Positions 25,908-31,710 of a stretch of 64,000 bases of DNA are shown piece after piece (the first letter of the stretch is position 1; each line of letters begins with the position of its first letter). The notes under the pieces are model-generated. The model saw only the letters and a list, made by a program, of their open reading frames with translations, was not told the DNA's origin and ran no database searches. This DNA is from Nitrospinaceae bacterium. Its GTDB lineage: Bacteria > Nitrospinota > Nitrospinia > Nitrospinales > Nitrospinaceae. The position numbers and the translations under genes were made by a program. The stretch is from contig JANQEK010000029.1 in NCBI GenBank assembly GCA_028278405.1, forward strand, positions 1 through 64,000. The letters are read 5' to 3'.

Positions 25908-26324
25908 ATGAACAAATTGTTCTTAAAATTTAGCGCTCTTTTGTTGACTCTGCTCGTTTTTAGCCTCTCCACCGCTTTGGCGGGGACCCGGGCAATTGCC
26001 ATCTCCGAGCCAGCGAACGGCGCGACCGTTTCCAGCCCGGTGAAAGTATGCATGGTCACTCATGGTGTAACAGTAGAACCCGCCAAAAAGGGTGTGAATG
26101 ACGGGAAAGGTCACCATCATATTCTGGTGGATACCGACCTGCCCAGGGATTTGAGCAAAGGTATCGGTAAAGACGCCCAGCACATCCATATGGGCGACGG
26201 CTCCAAATGTAAGGAAGTAAAACTGAATGCCGGTATCCACGTCATCCGCGCTCTGTTCGCCAAAGGGAACCACGTTCCTTATAATCCGGCGATTACGGCG
26301 ACAGTGATTGTCAACGTAAAATAG
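25908..26324 (+). CDS. Secreted DUF4399 protein
   Basis: 138 residues. Signal peptide (LFLKFSALLLTLLVFSLSTALA) followed by a compact beta-rich domain with ISEPANGATVSSPVKVCMV, GVNDGKGHHHILVDTDLP and HIHMGDGSKCKEVKLNAGIH, matching the DUF4399 pattern. The conserved His clusters (HHH, HIH) hint at metal binding. It is periplasmic or secreted. A strong ribosome-binding site (CGGAGGAAG), upstream promoter and downstream terminator make it a well-defined single-gene transcription unit. Function unknown. Confidence 0.85.
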   Translation: MNKLFLKFSALLLTLLVFSLSTALAGTRAIAISEPANGATVSSPVKVCMVTHGVTVEPAKKGVNDGKGHHHILVDTDLPRDLSKGIGKDAQHIHMGDGSKCKEVKLNAGIHVIRALFAKGNHVPYNPAITATVIVNVK

Positions 26325-26628
26325 GTTTTGCAGTATGAAGGGGTTTCCCCTCATCCAGCCCTCTCCCCCTGTAGGGAGAGGGCTTTTTCGTGAAATTCCA
26401 TTTTGCAAAATAACCCGGCCAAATCAGCCCCGGCCTTGCCCGGGTGGCAAGCCGCCACAGGCAAATTTAAAATCGTGAATCGCGCTCCAAGGATTATCTC
26501 TGGCCGATTCCGGTCAGCCAGTTCCCCCTCCGGGAAGGAGCGGAATTCAGTTGTAATCCCCCACCCCTGTTTATACAATTCAGACTATAGCGATATGAAT
26601 CCACTATAGGGCCATCACCCTGTAAAAG
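26325..26628. other. Intergenic region with terminator and palindromes
   Basis: 304 nt. Beyond the terminator at 26357-26388 it carries GC-rich palindromic sequence (CCGGCCTTGCCCGGG and GTGGCAAGCCGCCAC, near 26431-26457) resembling the hairpin repeat at 11202 and 28965. No ORF is convincing. Confidence 0.5.
26357..26388 (+). terminator. Intrinsic terminator after the DUF4399 gene
   Basis: Perfect 11-bp stem AGCCCTCTCCC / GGGAGAGGGCT with a 6-nt loop, followed directly by TTTT. It ends transcription 33 nt past the DUF4399 stop. Confidence 0.85.
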
Positions 26629-28023
26629 ATGGTTCGCAGAATGTTTATGCGTATACCAAAAACCAATATTTTGGAAGTCTCCCGGCGCTGGTGGGTACTG
26701 GCGCTGGCCGCTCTGTTTCTGCTCCAGCCCTCCGCGGCGCTGAGCCACGAGGTCAACAAGAATGCCGTTGTCCTGCTGGTCACCAAAGGGGACCGGGGTC
26801 AGACTCTCGGGACGGGAACAGGCTTCATCGTAAAACCCGACGGCACGTTGATCACCAATTATCATGTTCTGGTGGACGCGGTATCGGTTGAAGCTATTTT
26901 TCGCAACGGGGACCGGGTTCCGGTACAAGGGGTGATAAGCCTCGACCGGAACCGGGATTTCAGTATCCTCAAACTGGAGGAGGACCTGTATTCCACTCTG
27001 GAAATTGGAGACTCGGATCGGCTCAAGGAGTTTGATTACACCAGTGCGCTGGGATATCCCTCCCAGACCGTCCAGATGGAGCGCGGAGGAATGAAAGGCG
27101 CCCTTCTCCAAACATACGGTTTTATTCTGGGAATCCATCCGCAGGCGCTTCCGGAATTTTCATTTCTGTACACCACTACCCCGTTCCAACCGGGATTCAG
27201 CGGCGGTCCGGTGGTCAATAAGGAAAACCAGGTCGTGGGTCTGGCCACCCTGGAAGGCCGGTCCATCAATCTGGCGTTACCGATCAATTACATCAAACCC
27301 CACTTGAACGATCAAAAACTCATGACTTTCAAGCAATTGCTTCAGGCGGATAAAATATCCAAGGAAGCTCTCTACTATCGGGGAAATTTTGCCCTGTACG
27401 CGTTGGGGGAAGCAAATCGTGCGATCGATTATTACCAACGCGCTCTTAAAATTGATCCGGACTTTGTGTTGGCCCGTTACGATCTGGCGGTGACGTACCG
27501 GGGCATGGGAGAAGTCGATAAAGCCATTACAGAATATGAAAAGGTTTTGAAAATCAATCCCCGATTTCCGGAAGCTCTGTCCAACCTGGGAGGCCAATAT
27601 TTCCGGAAGGGAAATGTAAAACAAGCGGTGGCCCATTTTCGCCGGGCCGTCGAAGTGTATCCCAATTTCATTCAGGCGCTGTCGAATCTTGGAGCGGCGC
27701 TCAATAAGATGGGGAATTCGAAACAGGCCTTGCCTCATTTAAAGAAGGCATTGAAACTGGATCCAGAGTTTGCCGTGGCCTATTTCAACCTGGGCAACGC
27801 TCATTTTGCGCAGGGCAATTTAGATGAAGCGGCAACTGCTTACAACAATGCTATGCAAAAAGGGGTGGACTTTTTATCCCTGCACTGGAAGCTGCACGAA
27901 ATTCATCTTAAAAAGGGGCGACGCAATCAGGCGATCATGGAATTACAAACCATTTTGAGGATGGACCCACAACATCCTGAGGCTCGAAAGAAGTTAAGGG
28001 AACTGCAATCTTCCCAGCCCTAA
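26629..28023 (+). CDS. Periplasmic trypsin-like protease with TPR domain
   Basis: 464 residues. A signal peptide (RRWWVLALAALFLLQPSAALS, about residues 19-40) is followed by a DegP-type chymotrypsin fold: catalytic His in ITNYHVLVDA, Asp in DRNRDFSILKL and Ser in PGFSGGPVVNKE. No PDZ domain follows; instead at least five tetratricopeptide repeats run from about residue 240 to the end (e.g. NPRFPEALSNLGGQYFRKGN, DPEFAVAYFNLGNAHFAQGN). The TPRs probably present clients or tether partners. Several in-frame ATGs (26629, 26641, 26647) are possible; the signal position does not decide among them. Confidence 0.85.
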   Translation: MVRRMFMRIPKTNILEVSRRWWVLALAALFLLQPSAALSHEVNKNAVVLLVTKGDRGQTLGTGTGFIVKPDGTLITNYHVLVDAVSVEAIFRNGDRVPVQGVISLDRNRDFSILKLEEDLYSTLEIGDSDRLKEFDYTSALGYPSQTVQMERGGMKGALLQTYGFILGIHPQALPEFSFLYTTTPFQPGFSGGPVVNKENQVVGLATLEGRSINLALPINYIKPHLNDQKLMTFKQLLQADKISKEALYYRGNFALYALGEANRAIDYYQRALKIDPDFVLARYDLAVTYRGMGEVDKAITEYEKVLKINPRFPEALSNLGGQYFRKGNVKQAVAHFRRAVEVYPNFIQALSNLGAALNKMGNSKQALPHLKKALKLDPEFAVAYFNLGNAHFAQGNLDEAATAYNNAMQKGVDFLSLHWKLHEIHLKKGRRNQAIMELQTILRMDPQHPEARKKLRELQSSQP

Positions 28024-28031
28024 CTATCTTC

Positions 28032-28964
28032 TCAAATCTTCCCCATCGCATCCACCACCACTGAAAAAACGGCAAACAGACTTTCCGGCGAACACTTGTC
28101 GAGTGTGTCTTGCAGGGTGTGCCAGTAGGGATAATCGAAATCGATCAGCACCGCTGCCGGGATACCGAGTTTGACAAACGGCAGATGATCGTCCCGCACC
28201 GTGTGCTTCGGTGGATTTTCAAACTGGGAAACTTTCAACTTCTTGGCGGATTTGGCGATCAGGTCGAGCAACCATGAGGCATTTTCGGCGGAATACGTTT
28301 CTCTCGCAATGTTCAAATCCTTGTCCCCCACCATATCGATGATCAACACGCAGTATGGCCATTCATTCCGTTTTTTCTTTTTAAGTTGGGCAGCATAGTG
28401 CTTGGACCCCAGAAAATAATTGGATGAGTACTTGACGCCGTAATCTTCCCCGTCAAAGAAAACCAGCCGCACCGGCCGATCCGGTTTATGGGAATGCAGG
28501 TATTGCGCAAGAGCCAGTAAAACCGCCGTGCCCGATCCGCCGTCATTCGCCCCGACAATCGGAAACTTTTTGGAGTATGCGTCTTTCTCCTCATCTGCAA
28601 AGGGGCGGGTATCATAATGTGCACCCAGGAGAAGAGGCGCTTTGGAAGTTTTGCCGTGAAACACCAACTCAATATTGACCATGGCCACTACGGGCCCACC
28701 GCGTTTCCCGAAAGTGAATTTCTGCTCGCGAACCTCGTCAGCATATTTCTTGCCAATAGATCGGATGTAGCCGCGCAGTTTTTCGAGAGCCGGACTTCCC
28801 GGCGGACGTGGCCCGACAGCCACCACCGCTTCCAGGTGCTTCCAAAGCGTTTGCTGATATCCTTTCAAGTCCTGAGACACCGCTGTTCCCTGTAAAGTAA
28901 TAAATAACAGAAACACAACGAGGACCAGCAACCGAAAAGTTTTAGAAAAAAAGGAAGGTCGCAT
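28032..28964 (-). CDS. M28-fold glutaminyl-cyclase-like zinc enzyme
   Basis: 310 residues. Signal peptide (FRLLVLVVFLLFITLQGTAVS). The domain matches the glutaminyl-peptide cyclotransferase branch of the M28 metallopeptidase fold: LLLGAHYDTRPFADE, IVGANDGGSGTAVLLALAQYL, LVFFDGEDYG, LIIDMVGDKDL and DFDYPYWHTLQDTLDKCSPE. It could cyclise N-terminal Gln on exported proteins or act as an aminopeptidase; the DMVGD...YWHTLQDT pattern favours the cyclase. It follows the Nudix gene on the same strand, 5 nt from its stop, across a repeat. Confidence 0.8.
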   Translation of the reverse strand: MRPSFFSKTFRLLVLVVFLLFITLQGTAVSQDLKGYQQTLWKHLEAVVAVGPRPPGSPALEKLRGYIRSIGKKYADEVREQKFTFGKRGGPVVAMVNIELVFHGKTSKAPLLLGAHYDTRPFADEEKDAYSKKFPIVGANDGGSGTAVLLALAQYLHSHKPDRPVRLVFFDGEDYGVKYSSNYFLGSKHYAAQLKKKKRNEWPYCVLIIDMVGDKDLNIARETYSAENASWLLDLIAKSAKKLKVSQFENPPKHTVRDDHLPFVKLGIPAAVLIDFDYPYWHTLQDTLDKCSPESLFAVFSVVVDAMGKI

Positions 28965-28990
28965 AAAAATTAGCTCCGGGCCTTGCCCGG
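28965..28990 (-). repeat. Exact second copy of the yebC-terminator repeat, embedded in a coding end
   Basis: On the minus strand this is the same 26 nt as 11202-11227: CCGGGCAAGGCCCGG followed by AGCTAATTTTT. Here it supplies the last codons and stop of the Nudix gene (residues PGKARS) and ends next to the start of the M28 gene. Confidence 0.8.
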
Positions 28991-29386
28991 CCAGCTAGAA
29001 TTTAAATAATCATCCAGGATTTTCCTGTGGTCGAAGGCCAGTACATCCGGAAGCCTGTCTTTAGGATAAACAGCGACGGATTTTGCATCATCCTCGGCCC
29101 TTGGAGTTCCTGTCGCCCGCGCAACAAATACGGTTGAGATGCAGTGCATCCGAGGATCGCGCTTGGGGTCGGAATAGCTATGAAACTGTCCCAGCAGCTC
29201 CACATCCAGACAGGTCTCTTCCTTTGCTTCGCGGACTGCCGCCTGCTCCAGCGTTTCACCCACCTCCACGAAACCGCCCGGCAACGCCCAGCCCGGAGGG
29301 GGGTTCAACCGTTCAATCAGCACCAAGCCCTGACCTTTAATCTCAATGATGAGATCGACGGCCGGAACCGGATTTTTGTAACCCAT
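28970..29386 (-). CDS. Nudix hydrolase
   Basis: 138 residues with a complete Nudix box ([26 protein letters not shown], shown in part: G-x5-E-x7-REA-x-EE-T-x). It hydrolyses a nucleoside-diphosphate-linked compound, plausibly ADP-ribose-type, as the [14 protein letters not shown] region is like that of ADP-ribose pyrophosphatases. The C-terminus WPGKARS is encoded by the dispersed hairpin repeat, so the original end of the protein may have been replaced. It precedes the M28-like gene on the same strand. Confidence 0.85.
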   Translation of the reverse strand: MGYKNPVPAVDLIIEIKGQGLVLIERLNPPPGWALPGGFVEVGETLEQAAVREAKEETCLDVELLGQFHSYSDPKRDPRMHCISTVFVARATGTPRAEDDAKSVAVYPKDRLPDVLAFDHRKILDDYLNSSWPGKARS

Positions 29387-29556
29387 AATTATTTGATTTT
29401 TAATCAGTTAAGGTTATCATAAAAGTACCATCATGGATGAATTTCTCATCCATTTCAAATGCTTTTCTTTGACTCTCACAACAAAATATTGTGGTATGCT
29501 TCGTAAATCTAGCACATATTAAGTATTAAGAGAGAGTGCCTCAGCGTTGGTTACCT

Positions 29557-29579
29557 AATTAAAAACCCTAACAGGGTTT
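29557..29579 (-). terminator. Intrinsic terminator at the end of the 36-codon ORF
   Basis: Minus strand AAACCCT-GTT-AGGGTTT followed by TTAATT. The stem covers the last codons and stop (TAG in the loop side), so translation reaching the stop would disrupt it. It lies inside the long closing stem. Confidence 0.6.
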
Positions 29580-29678
29580 CTTAATAGGTTTGGGGGTAGA
29601 CCGCCTGTGAGGTTTAACAGGAACAGTCTTAGGACCTGGTTTCCCAGTCCTTTGTGGTCGACATTTAATTTTAGCCAT
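29568..29678 (-). CDS. 36-residue Pro/Lys/Arg-rich peptide
   Basis: Too short for usual gene callers. ATG at 29678 is preceded, 7 nt upstream, by AAAGGAGGTGA, an almost full anti-Shine-Dalgarno complement. The peptide begins MAKIKCRPQRTGKPGPK and ends KPIKKPC, containing eight Lys, four Arg, eight Pro, two Cys (one C-terminal) and no acidic residue. It is neither membrane-like nor similar to a ribosomal protein I recognise. The composition recalls cationic proline-rich peptides that bind ribosomes or nucleic acids. It sits in the same orientation as, and about 110 nt downstream of, the tRNA-like element. Confidence 0.55.
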   Translation of the reverse strand: MAKIKCRPQRTGKPGPKTVPVKPHRRSTPKPIKKPC

Positions 29679-29784
29679 GAAATCACCTCCTTTCCGAGCA
29701 GGGTACTTCCTGCTTTGATACGAGGGATTTAACCTTCCCTCAAATCAGGGTTGCTGAGACACTCTCAAAATTTGATCTTTGAAA

Positions 29785-29867
29785 TGGCAGGGCCTGCCCG
29801 GAATTGCACCGGGAATCCAAGAATTGCGAGCTCTTGAGCCTTAACTATTTGGCTACAGGCCCTGCCA
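29785..29867 (-). tRNA. tRNA-Cys-like element with aberrant arms (possibly non-translational)
   Basis: On the minus strand the sequence folds as a tRNA. It has acceptor GGGCCTG/CAGGCCC, T8-A9, D-arm GCC-loop-GGC, an anticodon arm CAAGA(G)/(T)TCTTG, a 4-nt variable loop and T-arm CCCGG-TGCAATT-CCGGG. The discriminator is T, the tRNA-Cys hallmark, and the loop contains GCA preceded by an extra C. With a 6-bp stem the loop is CTCGCAA (anticodon CGC, U33 and A37 present). Oddities are G18 changed to A in the D-loop, position 55 changed to G, an extended 12-bp closing stem (TGGCAGGGCCTG with CAGGCCCTGCCA), and no CCA. It is likely a tRNA-derived RNA rather than a decoding tRNA. Confidence 0.6.
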
Positions 29868-30134
29868 CGAATTTTTACTTTAAGAATCTCCTTTATATTC
29901 AATTTCATAGTTACGCGGAGACGATCTTTCCCAAAAATATTGCCAACAAGGTGCGGAGTTGGTCCGATCAATTTCCTTGAAAGTGCTGGGAAATTTACTT
30001 TCGGGGGTTGAAAGATATGAATTGAAATTGAATCGAGGCGGGCTTCGTGGTAACTTTCGCAATGCAAAAAGCCCCGCCAAGCTTAGCTTGGTAATCATTG
30101 TTCGCTCTCACAGCATCAAGATTATGGGGTTTGA
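29868..30134. other. Intergenic region, possible plus-strand ncRNA
   Basis: No ORF is convincing. On the plus strand there is a stem GGCGGGCTT ... AAGCCCCGCC (about 30038-30082) and CCAAGC-TTA-GCTTGG right after it, then the strong terminator at 30135-30170. No clear promoter is seen. This may be a short non-coding transcript. Confidence 0.35.
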
Positions 30135-30170
30135 GGGGAGTCCCGGTTGCCGCCGGGGCTCCCCTTTTTT
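30135..30170 (+). terminator. Strong intrinsic terminator without an upstream plus-strand gene
   Basis: GGGGAG-T-CCCGG / CCGGG-G-CTCCCC stem (11 bp plus one internal mismatch) followed by TTTTTT. The T-run is on the plus strand only. The neighbouring gene (30172-30600) is on the minus strand and would not use it. Confidence 0.75.
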
Positions 30171-30171
30171 A

Positions 30172-30600
30172 TTATTGAAAAACCAAATCCACACCTCGCT
30201 GTTCGGGACTACATGTTTTCTTCTCTCTTTTATATTCATACATCCCATCACCCAATCGTAAAATACGAGAAGTCTCGCCTTGACTTTTTAAGTGACGAGA
30301 GATTGCTGTGTCAATGGTAGGCCTTGAAATATCTTTTTCCAGCTTTTCCTTCATAATTTCCACGATTCCTAAAATATGAATGGGTTTGGGGCTAGCTCTC
30401 AAAATTTCCTCAATCACCTGAATGTTGGTTTTGCTTCTGGCTTTTTCTGAGGGGCTTTGAACGAAAACAATTTTTTTTATTCCCTGAATCGCTTCCTCAA
30501 TAACTGCCAACTCATATTGAAATTCATCGATACGCTCCCGAATGGTTTCCCGCTCAAATTCCAGAGTTAAAAGAACTTCGCTAAGTTTTGAATTCGCCAT
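30172..30600 (-). CDS. Coiled-coil plus winged-helix DNA-binding protein
   Basis: 142 residues. The N-terminal ~45 residues form a coiled coil (TLEFERETIRERIDEFQYEL). The C-terminal ~70 residues are a HARE-HTH/winged-helix-like domain: NIQVIEEILRASPKPIHILGIVEIM, then RPTIDTAISRHLKSQGE and a wing-like ILRLGDGMYEYK. It looks like a small dimeric DNA-binding regulator. Ribosome-binding site AAAGGAG precedes ATG 30600. Its target is unknown; nearby candidates are the tRNA-like/peptide locus downstream or the DnaA-box region upstream. Confidence 0.7.
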   Translation of the reverse strand: MANSKLSEVLLTLEFERETIRERIDEFQYELAVIEEAIQGIKKIVFVQSPSEKARSKTNIQVIEEILRASPKPIHILGIVEIMKEKLEKDISRPTIDTAISRHLKSQGETSRILRLGDGMYEYKREKKTCSPEQRGVDLVFQ

Positions 30601-30630
30601 GGTATTAACTCCTTTATAATTTCTGGGGGC

Positions 30631-30658
30631 AGTATAAACAGATGGTAAGAGGAGTCAA
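30631..30658 (-). promoter_or_regulatory. Promoter of the winged-helix gene
   Basis: Minus strand -35 TTGACT (30658-30653), 16-nt spacer, -10 TATACT (30636-30631). It lies about 30 nt upstream of the ATG at 30600. Confidence 0.6.
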
Positions 30659-30764
30659 GAAAAATACAATCATTCTAATCAGCTATTTTTCTCTCTTGTG
30701 CGTTGACTCAAAGGCTTCCACAATATATAGGGTTAAGACTCCAAACATATGGCTTCTATGGGTT

Positions 30765-30801
30765 TTATCCACTTACACCTTGTGAACAAAACTGTGGATA
30801 A
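30765..30801. promoter_or_regulatory. Cluster of three DnaA boxes
   Basis: TTATCCACT on the plus strand (30765-30773, one mismatch), TTGTTCACA on the minus strand (30789-30781, matches TTNTNCACA) and the perfect TTATCCACA on the minus strand (30801-30793). All lie within 37 nt beside AT-rich DNA. Confidence 0.65.
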
Positions 30802-30980
30802 TGTAATAAAAGCCTCTTAAAAAACGAAATAGCGTGATGACTGGGCAAGAGAATTTCGGAGATCCAAATTAAGACAGCACCAAAATTTCCCCTTTGTTGA
30901 CAACTTCCATAATTACAGTTATCTTGGCAGGGTGTAGACCGGAAATGCGGAAAATCCCATAAATTAAGGGCCTCCGCGCT

Positions 30981-31007
30981 TAAGTTTTGGTCTCAGAGGC
31001 CGATAAA
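30981..31007 (+). promoter_or_regulatory. Sigma-28 (FliA) promoter of flgM
   Basis: TTAAGTTT (30981-30988), an 11-nt spacer and GCCGATAA (31000-31007). This is essentially the textbook flagellar class 3 consensus, 80 nt upstream of flgM, implying flgM is made late under FliA control. Confidence 0.85.
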
Positions 31008-31087
31008 TTCTTTGAAGGTACATTTATTCCGGCTGGGGCCGGAGGAATAGACCGGTATTCTCCTAAACTTGTGGAGTGGTCAGAACC

Positions 31088-31411
31088 ATGGAAATTCCAG
31101 GCAACGATATTCGAATCAAAAACAAAACCGTTCAGGACCGGATGGATGTGGCCGGTAAAAAATCGGCCAACCAGAAATCCGATTCTGCTAACACGGGTCA
31201 AGTGACCGGCGGCGAGCAGATCGACCTGTCTACAAAAGCCAAGGGCATCCAGAAAGCCCTGGAAACGGTCCAAACGTCGCCAGATACGCGATCCGAAAAA
31301 GTGGCTGAAATCAAAAATCAGATTGCCAACGACACCTATCAGGTGGATAGCGAAGCCCTCGCAGAGAAAATCCTCAGGGAAATCATCACCGAATCCCAAT
31401 TCATCGAGTGA
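31088..31411 (+). CDS. flgM: Anti-sigma-28 factor FlgM
   Basis: 107 residues from the ATG at 31088 (GTGGAG upstream). The N-terminal half is polar and disordered-like. The C-terminal region DTRSEKVAEIKNQIANDTYQVDSEALAEKILREI is the conserved FliA-binding motif. FlgM holds the flagellar sigma factor inactive until it is exported through the completed hook. No other flagellar gene lies nearby. A sigma-28 promoter directly upstream gives feedback control. Confidence 0.88.
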   Translation: MEIPGNDIRIKNKTVQDRMDVAGKKSANQKSDSANTGQVTGGEQIDLSTKAKGIQKALETVQTSPDTRSEKVAEIKNQIANDTYQVDSEALAEKILREIITESQFIE

Positions 31412-31512
31412 TCGGGATCGCCCTCTAAAACTCCTTGCCCAACCCGCTCCGGTATGTTAGCATCGTTCCCTTCTTTTGCAGACCATGAATTCAGGTAAGG
31501 AGTTTTTTTCAA

Positions 31513-31710
31513 ATGTCCAAACGATGTGAAGTGTGTGGCAAAGGTCCCATGTTCGGGAACAATGTAAGTCACGCCAAGAATACCACCCGGCGACGGTGGA
31601 ATCCCAATCTGAAAAAATTGCGGGTACTGTATAAAGGTAAGGTGAAAACCATGAAGGTCTGCACCCGCTGTCTCAAGTCCAGCAAAGTCGTGCGAGTTCC
31701 GGTCAGTTAA
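31513..31710 (+). CDS. rpmB: 50S ribosomal protein L28
   Basis: 65 residues. Sequence [21 protein letters not shown] begins the typical L28 pattern, continuing with [13 protein letters not shown] and [15 protein letters not shown]. Two CxxC pairs (CEVC, CTRC) mark the zinc-binding (C+) form. Ribosome-binding site AAGGAG upstream. Its 3' end overlaps the convergent rel/spoT gene by 8 nt, so the two share a short antisense tail. Confidence 0.95.
   Translation: MSKRCEVCGKGPMFGNNVSHAKNTTRRRWNPNLKKLRVLYKGKVKTMKVCTRCLKSSKVVRVPVS

Larger units (their letters stand above)
29532..29766 (-). ncRNA. Structured RNA element closed by a 14-bp stem, carrying a 36-codon ORF
   Basis: Read on the minus strand, GAGAGTGTCTCAGC (29766-29753) can pair with GCTGAGGCACTCTC (29545-29532): 14 bp, one of them a U-G wobble. 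Inside, ahead of the ORF, are hairpins GAGGGA/TCCCTC (29741-29722) and AGCAGG/CCTGCT (29714-29697). Then come a consensus-strength ribosome-binding site AAAGGAGGTGA and the ORF. The arrangement resembles a riboregulator or small mobile element; no known RNA family is recognised. Confidence 0.55.
30601..31087. other. Divergent regulatory region between the HTH gene and flgM
   Basis: 487 nt without an ORF. In order it holds the minus-strand promoter of the HTH gene, three DnaA boxes at 30765-30801, an AT-rich stretch, the sigma-28 promoter at 30981-31007, and two short inverted repeats in the flgM leader (TCCGGC/GCCGGA near 31029-31043 and GGAG-AATA/TATT-CTCC near 31041-31063). Confidence 0.6.

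Noticed and set aside
26494..27138. 214-codon minus-strand frame opposite the protease-TPR gene
   Set aside because: The opposite strand encodes the intact catalytic domain; the frame is a shadow.
29785..29867. tmRNA or T-box interpretation of the tRNA-like element
   Set aside because: The tRNA arms are contiguous with no tag-coding insert, and there is no T-box consensus or aminoacyl-tRNA synthetase gene downstream.
29765..30067. 100-codon (or 47-codon, ATG at 29908) minus-strand ORF running through the tRNA-like element
   Set aside because: No Shine-Dalgarno precedes either start, and the tRNA fold with conserved positions explains the sequence better.
30601..31087. Calling the DnaA-box region the chromosomal origin
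   Set aside because: Only three boxes, no dnaA/dnaN/gidA neighbours and no clear unwinding element; skew cannot be computed here.
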